In this document: piece by piece, positions 58,608 through 64,000 of the stretch | How the letters are laid out: each line of letters opens with the position of its first letter | Position numbering within the stretch: position 1 is the first letter of the stretch | NCBI GenBank assembly: GCA_021399445.1 | Contig: JAJTUQ010000004.1 | Location: forward strand, 6,820,001-6,884,000 | Direction of reading: 5' to 3' | Source: Xylogone sp. PMI_703 | Lineage: Eukaryota; Ascomycota; Leotiomycetes | DNA length: 64,000 bases | Notes under the pieces: generated by a model | What the model was told of the DNA's origin: nothing | Databases searched by the model: none | What the model saw: only the letters and a program-made list of their open reading frames with translations | Position numbers and translations under genes: made by a program

Positions 58608-59414
58608 CGTTAGCTTCTGCTACCGAGCCTCAGGCCTGGCATTGTCCGTGTGTGATTTATGACAATATACTTATAAGATAATTATTTATAGAATAATTTT
58701 AAAAATATTTTTATATATTAAAAATTAATAAATTCCATTAAATTCAAACTAAAAAAGTATTATAAAAAGTTAAAGTTAATTATTTAAAAATACTAAAAAC
58801 ACTTTTATACTATATAATAATACAAGACAGCTTCGTAGCCTGGTGAGGTTCTACCAGTAGGTTCCTGTTGGTTCGTAACATATGCTTGATTCGTTGTGAA
58901 GATAAAGGTATGCATTGTATTTTTAATGTGACCAAATTTCTAATAATTCAAACTGTTACTTGTTCTACGTAGCAGTGTTATGTTGTATTGTATAATTGAA
59001 ATTTTAGGTGTGGTTACACAAAATGACATTTGCAGGTTTGGCAGTGTTTTCTTTTGAATAACATATTGTGTACAATCAAGAAGAGTGTATACAGATCATA
59101 ATGTGTAGGTAGTAACGTAAAACTCTATGATTGAAATATTACCCATACCAGAAATATGTAACTATGACTCAGAGTGAAAAGTGATATATGATTAATGGTG
59201 GGCAAATATGTACGGAGGCCTTATAGAGGTCATAATCCAAATCCCCTTATTGTTTATAGTTTATCTTAATCAACATTCCAAGATAAATGAATATAAAAAT
59301 AAGTTGCTAACAGCTACCATAGGTGAAACTCGTTCTATCTATTGCACCGAGTCCTTGTTGTATATAACACCAGAGCAAAGCAAGATTCGAAGCAGGGTCA
59401 TCACGGCTATTATT
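58608..59414. other. Upstream region of the lectin gene
   Basis: About 800 bases, AT-rich to 58830, then of ordinary composition. The upstream part of an open frame from 59208 encodes a hydrophobic segment but is not clearly part of the gene. Confidence 0.4.
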
Positions 59415-60338
59415 ATGTCTAACAAGGTCATCGGCGGTCATGGTGGGACAGCATTCTATTATGAAAGAGTAGGAAGCGGCGCAGTTGTGAAAGAGATCAC
59501 AGTTTGGAAGGATGACGGTGCTCTGCGAGCAATCAGGGTTGTGCTCAGTGATACCTCAGTGAAAGAAGCAGGCAAGACGGTTGGAGAATCGAAGACGTTT
59601 GCGTTTAAGCAAGGCGAAAAATGCGCCCAATTGTCTTTATGGGGAAATGGAATTGGAACGCGCTGTGGACGGATCCGCATTTACACCACTGAGGGCCGGG
59701 ATTTTGACTGGGGAATGCATGGTGGTCAAGAAGAGTTTAGCATGAACGTTGGCAGTGGCATCTTGGCTGGATTTCATGGACGGTCCGGAAGTGATATTGA
59801 TTGTCTAGGGCCTCTCTTCTTGAAACCAATCAGGAGCATAATCTCCACAGTCAAATATGGGCAACTGCCTTCGGGTAAGAAAGGCATTAAATCGGTTGAA
59901 CTAGATAGCTTTCGCCAGACGAATGGGTCAAGCAGCAACGATTTGAATTGGTCATGGAAAAAGAGCGTCTCCAAAACAACCTCGCAGTCGTGGTCCCAGT
60001 CAGCCACCTCCACATTTGGCCTGTCCATCTCTATTGAGGCTAAAATCCCAGAGGTGGCCACCATAGGTACAGAGGCTTCATGGCAATTGAGCAATGAGTC
60101 AAGCCATAGCGAATCAAAGACTCAAACAAAGGAATTGTCGTGGGAGGAGTCAGGAACGTTAAAGCCGGGTGACTCTTTGAATCTAACAGCAATTACAAAG
60201 GAAGGAAAGATCAACAAGCTACCGTATACTTCTACAGTAGAAATTGTCTTCCGAGACGGAAGTAAATTTTCTTACGACGAGAACGGTGACTACAATAGAG
60301 TCTCTTACTCCCATGTAGATATTTCTGTGTCTAACTAG
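59415..60338 (+). CDS. Jacalin-like lectin fused to an aerolysin-type domain
   Basis: A single exon of 307 residues from ATG 59415, which places the lectin domain at the N-terminus as usual. An in-frame ATG at 59208 would add 69 residues and is less likely. Residues 1–140 show a jacalin beta-prism: VIGGHGGTAF near the start and GFHGRSGSDIDCLGPLF at the end. Residues about 150–307 are serine/threonine-rich with alternating polar strands and an amphipathic stretch, as in aerolysin/ETX-MTX2-like beta-pore-forming proteins. No signal peptide is seen on the chosen start. By family analogy it binds sugars and may insert into membranes, for defence or predator deterrence; this is inference. The frame is intact despite degraded repeats on both sides. 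Confidence 0.8.
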   Translation: MSNKVIGGHGGTAFYYERVGSGAVVKEITVWKDDGALRAIRVVLSDTSVKEAGKTVGESKTFAFKQGEKCAQLSLWGNGIGTRCGRIRIYTTEGRDFDWGMHGGQEEFSMNVGSGILAGFHGRSGSDIDCLGPLFLKPIRSIISTVKYGQLPSGKKGIKSVELDSFRQTNGSSSNDLNWSWKKSVSKTTSQSWSQSATSTFGLSISIEAKIPEVATIGTEASWQLSNESSHSESKTQTKELSWEESGTLKPGDSLNLTAITKEGKINKLPYTSTVEIVFRDGSKFSYDENGDYNRVSYSHVDISVSN

Positions 60339-61200
60339 AAACGTATTAGTTACTACTTATACGCTTATATTGCACTTGTTATACTTTTCTAGGTTTTTTA
60401 CTTTATCCTCCATGAGGAAGCCTGCTAGTATTATACACAATCCTAACATGTATGTCCTAACATGTATATCCTTAGTAATGTAATACAATACCATTTTGTT
60501 TGTATAGTTGAACTTAGACCAAATGACCGGTACGAGGGAGTAGTAATGTATTACATTACCGTTTTAGGGACAGTATCATGTAAACTGCAAATTCATCATT
60601 TTCATCATTTTCAAGATAGCAGTAATTAAAGATTAAGCTATAAATCCCATCTTTCAAGAATTAGACCATTTGATTTACATAAACATGTAGTATGAAGTGT
60701 TGATGTGTTTGTATTATAAGCAGTTTACAGCACTTTGGCCTTAACCGTCTTATAGACAGGTGCCCCCAGCCTAACCCAGGAAGACGCCGCGGCTTAGGCC
60801 TAAACCGCGGCTGAGGTAAGCGACGCCGACCACTCAGCGGCGCCGAAGCGCACGGGCCCGCTGCGCCGGGGGGGTTAAACCGCGCCCGTCTAAACCGCGA
60901 TGTGCTCCGGGCCCCCCTTTTCTCTCCATTCTGCGACTTCATATTCGACACGCACATTGGATCAGGATGTAGAGATGGATGCATCACGCTTGCGAATCAC
61001 TTGGACTCTCGGCGGGTCGTCTCCATCACTTATCGTCCTCTAACCCTAACTTCTCACTTTACCGCCGCTCTACCTCAGGCCTCCAAGGTGTTACCCTCCC
61101 TCCCCCTTCCCCCCTTTATATATACTTGCGCTTTAGCTCCTTCAAAAGCTTACGGTACTAGTACGACAGGAACCACTTCTTCACTAGCTTAAATATTTCA
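60339..61200. other. Intergenic region with GC-rich palindromic block
   Basis: The first 400 bases hold tandem CCTAACATGTAT words (about 60443–60470) and an inverted 12-mer GTAATGTAATAC/GTATTACATTAC (about 60476 and 60546). From about 60740 to 60920 the sequence turns very GC-rich with hairpin-forming CCGCGGCTTAGGCCTAAACC and repeated AAACCGCG words. The open frames here have no recognisable content. Confidence 0.45.
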
Positions 61201-61203
61201 TAA

Positions 61204-61362
61204 ATGGCGACTGTGGACTGGCTCATTTATCACGAGGAGCACGGAGCATTGGTGTGTCGTTTTCACGGCCATGCCATCCTCGACGTCGTGCGCCACCTGG
61301 CCGAGAAGCATAGCGACCGTCCGCTGAGGCCGTGCTCCTGTTCCTCCTCCTCCTCCTAGGGT
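61204..61362 (+). pseudogene. Short OrsD-like (DUF3505) N-terminal fragment
   Basis: A 52-codon frame beginning MATVDWLIYHEEHGALVCRF and continuing HGHAILDVVRHLAEKH resembles the first C2H2-like segment of DUF3505 proteins. It ends in a serine run and a stop, with no second zinc finger after it. It may be a truncated paralogue of the gene at 62111. The short length keeps confidence low. Confidence 0.35.
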
Positions 61363-62110
61363 AGGGGATGCAGAATTGGTGCTCACTTTTCGGAAATTAC
61401 TGCACGGCCCAGACCCACTAAAATCGCCCCTCAACTTTGCCGACTTCATACCAAACTCACAACGTTTGCAGTCACAAAAGAACCTATTTTATATGTACGA
61501 ATGAGTCAAATGTATATATTTATAAGTCAATGAAAATTATAAAGTAATTTCGAGCACATGTACTGCATGTTTCCGCTTTTATGATGATTCGTACGTGATC
61601 TGTCGGATAAAGCTGATGCACAATTTAAAGGAATTTATTGTTTGAAAAAAAAAATAATTTAAAATACTGGTATCCAAAAGTCGTATTTTTAAAGATGAAT
61701 AATTCCATTTTTGGTTTATTTAACATCATGGAGCCCAAACTAATTAATTGAGTACAGCCTATAATTACTCGTCTTTGAAATTGTAGTACTCTGTTCTGCT
61801 CTACTGAGTTAAATTCCTGGAATTTTTGTTCCCGCGGCATGACCCCACGACCTTAGAAACTGCCTCCTTTGGAGTGTCATTTCCACCACCGGCAACACAC
61901 CATAGAAGCTTAATAATGAGCGCCCCCAAATTATCACTCTGACTTCTTCACCAATCCGACTACGATAAAATGCCCGAGTCATCACTGGATACCGTGTATT
62001 GTACGCGTATATGGGGACGCGTCGAAGTTGTTAACACGCACACTCCCATTTCCTGATGATGCCGTCTGTCACATTTTCGGCATGGTGAACATGGTTGTAG
62101 AGAACTAACG
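61363..62110. other. Intergenic region, nothing recognised
   Basis: About 750 bases without supported genes. The minus-strand frames at 61198–61449 and 61625–61840 show no family features. Confidence 0.4.
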
Positions 62111-64000
62111 ATGGAATATACGTCCCAGTACATAGGAGAATCTATCAGCTATTTCGCAGACCATGGCATACTATTCTGCACGCAACACCAATCCGCCATA
62201 CCCTTCCTCGAGCTCAAGAATCACCTACGCTTGAATAGAGATCACAAGCTACCACCAGCAGAACGACGACAAGTTTTCGAAGCCGCGCAAGCCAAGGGCT
62301 CCTTGCTTCAGAGAACGCTTGCAGACCTGCCTATCCCTCAACATAGCTCAGAGCCTCTGCCCTTTCTGCTTATTATTGAAAGCGTACGATGTCACGACTG
62401 CGGTTATCTGAGAGGCACCAGGAAAGACGACAGGGTCATGAAAACACACGTCAACAAACACCACATCGAAAGGACAAATGGAAAGTAACAAGATTTTGTG
62501 GAAAAGGTAAAGGTTCAGCGATAGGTTACTGACACACAAGACACATACTGAATAGTCGGTCACTATAGTATTCGCGGCCCTTCATTGCCCCCTGCATCCA
62601 AAACCCCTCACGAGCTAATAATGGAAACGCTGGAGGCAGAAGAGGACATTAAACTCGAGGAAAAAACAAAGCAGAACCAACAGAAAGATAATACGAAGGG
62701 ATTAGATAAAAGTACACCCTGGCTCAAACACCATACAAAGTGGCCACGAAGATTCAAAGACAGACCGCTGAATATCTTAGCAATTACCAAGAAAACACCT
62801 TCAACGTCTCCCAATACCCAGGACAAGAGCCTGGTTACAGAAGAACACCAGAGTGTCAGGATACAGTAAGATAGGAAATTCGAAGAGAGGCTCAATATCA
62901 TCATGATAACACTCCGACAAATGCTTAAAAGATGCCTGTCTACCCTAAATACAACTGAGACACATGTTGCTTGTTGGATTCATAACATCAATGATACCTA
63001 CTATCCTAAAGCGTTCAAGCAGTATCAGCGGGAAAGTTCTCTTGAAAAATACTTTCTTACGTCGAAACAGCTTATCTTTTACCTTTTTTGCATACATCAT
63101 TTCGATCGAGGAGTTAAGAACATAATCTATGGTCGAGTATATTCTGATAAAATAAACTAATAACTTACTTCAGCCTGACAGTTAACAGACAAAGAGGAAT
63201 ATAGCCAAATACTTAAAGTTTTGCCTATTCAGCTATTTGATATTCTTGCGTTATTCACCATACTACAGGTGAATAGAAATTACAAGGATTGTATAATAAT
63301 ATACTTTGTCAGCATTTTAGGCATTAATAAAAAGACAAACTTCTGGAAGCCATCATACAACTTTATTATTATCTTCGCCGGACTTATCTAGATAACGCAA
63401 ATATTCTTCCTGGAATTTGCTCTGCCGGAGAAGACTTACGATGAATTAATTATTATAGATTATCCTGAAGTATTACAGACAGATTTTCTTAACTCTTTGG
63501 AGAAACTTCATTATATCCGAAGGAAATATATTCGGCATGATAGCCCTTATTCGTTCGACGTTATATTTAAATTACTCTTTAAGGACAATGAATTATGTAT
63601 ATAAGAGGGAGGAAAGGTCAAAGTTACATGGCAGACAATAGAAGAGGTCGATGACATTATACTCTTAGAAACCCCGAGGAGGACAATGATGCTCTAAATA
63701 AAAGACTTCCATCGAATAAAAACCAATATGATATTAACTGCAGAACAAATAGTGAGGCACTTAATGTACGGTCTAAAACCCAAGATCAAATTTGATAAAA
63801 TAAAAAACAATTTTACTAATTAAGATATTGAATACTCGTTTATGACAGATAAAAATAATAATCTACAGAAAACATTCCCTAATTAAGAAAAATAATAATA
63901 TCAATCCAAAGCCTTCGCTATCTCATGAATAGAAAGTGTAAATATAAAGTACATCGTTGTCAAGAATATCTTTGAGATATGAATACCTTGATTAAGACCT
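62111..64000 (+). pseudogene. OrsD-like (DUF3505) protein gene silenced by nonsense codons, partial
   Basis: One reading frame runs from ATG 62111 to about 63900 and is broken only by stop codons. The N-terminus shows a C2H2-like pair: FCTQHQSAIPFLELKNHLRL, then RCHDCGYLRGTRKDDRVMKTHVNKHH. It is followed by KVKVQR and VTDTQDTY, then STPWLKHHTKWPRRF and RCLSTLNTTETH. The distal part reads FVSILGINKKTNFWKPSYNF and FFLEFALPEKTYDEL. This order matches DUF3505 (orsellinate-cluster protein D-like) proteins, which are often large and of unknown function. Several stops sit where tryptophan or glutamine is expected, as RIP produces. The gene continues past the right edge. Confidence 0.65.

Noticed and set aside
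59208..59414. 69-residue N-terminal extension of the lectin gene
   Set aside because: The lectin domain starts immediately after ATG 59415. The upstream codons look like non-coding AT-rich sequence that happens to be open.

Overview
The window is nuclear DNA from a filamentous ascomycete (Pezizomycotina; Eurotiomycete-like gene content, genus not determinable by eye). The evidence is short GT–AG introns of about 45–110 bases, Zn2Cys6 regulators, fungal NLR-type proteins, and AT-rich tracts whose repeats differ from intact relatives almost only by C-to-T and G-to-A changes, the mark of repeat-induced point mutation (RIP).

Left part (1–17 kb): the 5' part of a membrane-anchored multicopper oxidase (minus strand, running off the left edge), a seven-exon secreted phospholipase C, a CofD/UPF0052-family protein, a decayed NACHT–ankyrin NLR gene, and an epoxide hydrolase with a signal peptide and a C-terminal KDEL. 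A 530-bp hAT-type MITE with a perfect 8-bp target duplication follows at 17.1 kb.

Middle part (18–44 kb): an aspartic protease, then what looks like a catabolic gene cluster. It holds a class III CoA-transferase, a Zn2Cys6 regulator, a Dal5-type MFS permease, a PrpF-like isomerase, a second Zn2Cys6 regulator, a type I extradiol dioxygenase with all metal ligands, a fumarylacetoacetate-hydrolase-family enzyme, a cytochrome P450 and a broken TfdB/MhpA-like FAD monooxygenase. Together they resemble a meta-cleavage route for an aromatic acid: uptake, CoA or ring activation, hydroxylation, extradiol cleavage, then hydrolysis or tautomerisation. A nearly identical 22-bp palindromic CGG/CCG element lies upstream of the CoA-transferase and between the permease and the isomerase, which suggests a shared regulator. 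The cluster is split by a 5-kb island (31.3–36.2 kb) holding a decayed Tc1/mariner-like transposase, a HET-E-like NACHT–WD40 relic and an 847-bp inverted-repeat element carrying two minisatellites.

Right part (44–64 kb): mostly transposon graveyard. A nearly intact Ty1/Copia element (230-bp LTRs, half-tRNA-type primer site, one single-base frameshift) sits inside a RIP-ruined Ty3/Gypsy element. A heavily RIP-mutated sibling of the same Copia follows. Beyond are a TA-flanked MITE, an intact jacalin-lectin/aerolysin-like gene, and an OrsD-like (DUF3505) gene silenced only by nonsense codons that runs off the right edge.

All functions are inferred from motifs read by eye. Intron boundaries were placed by hand, and for the models said to be joined in frame the exon lengths sum to a multiple of three.
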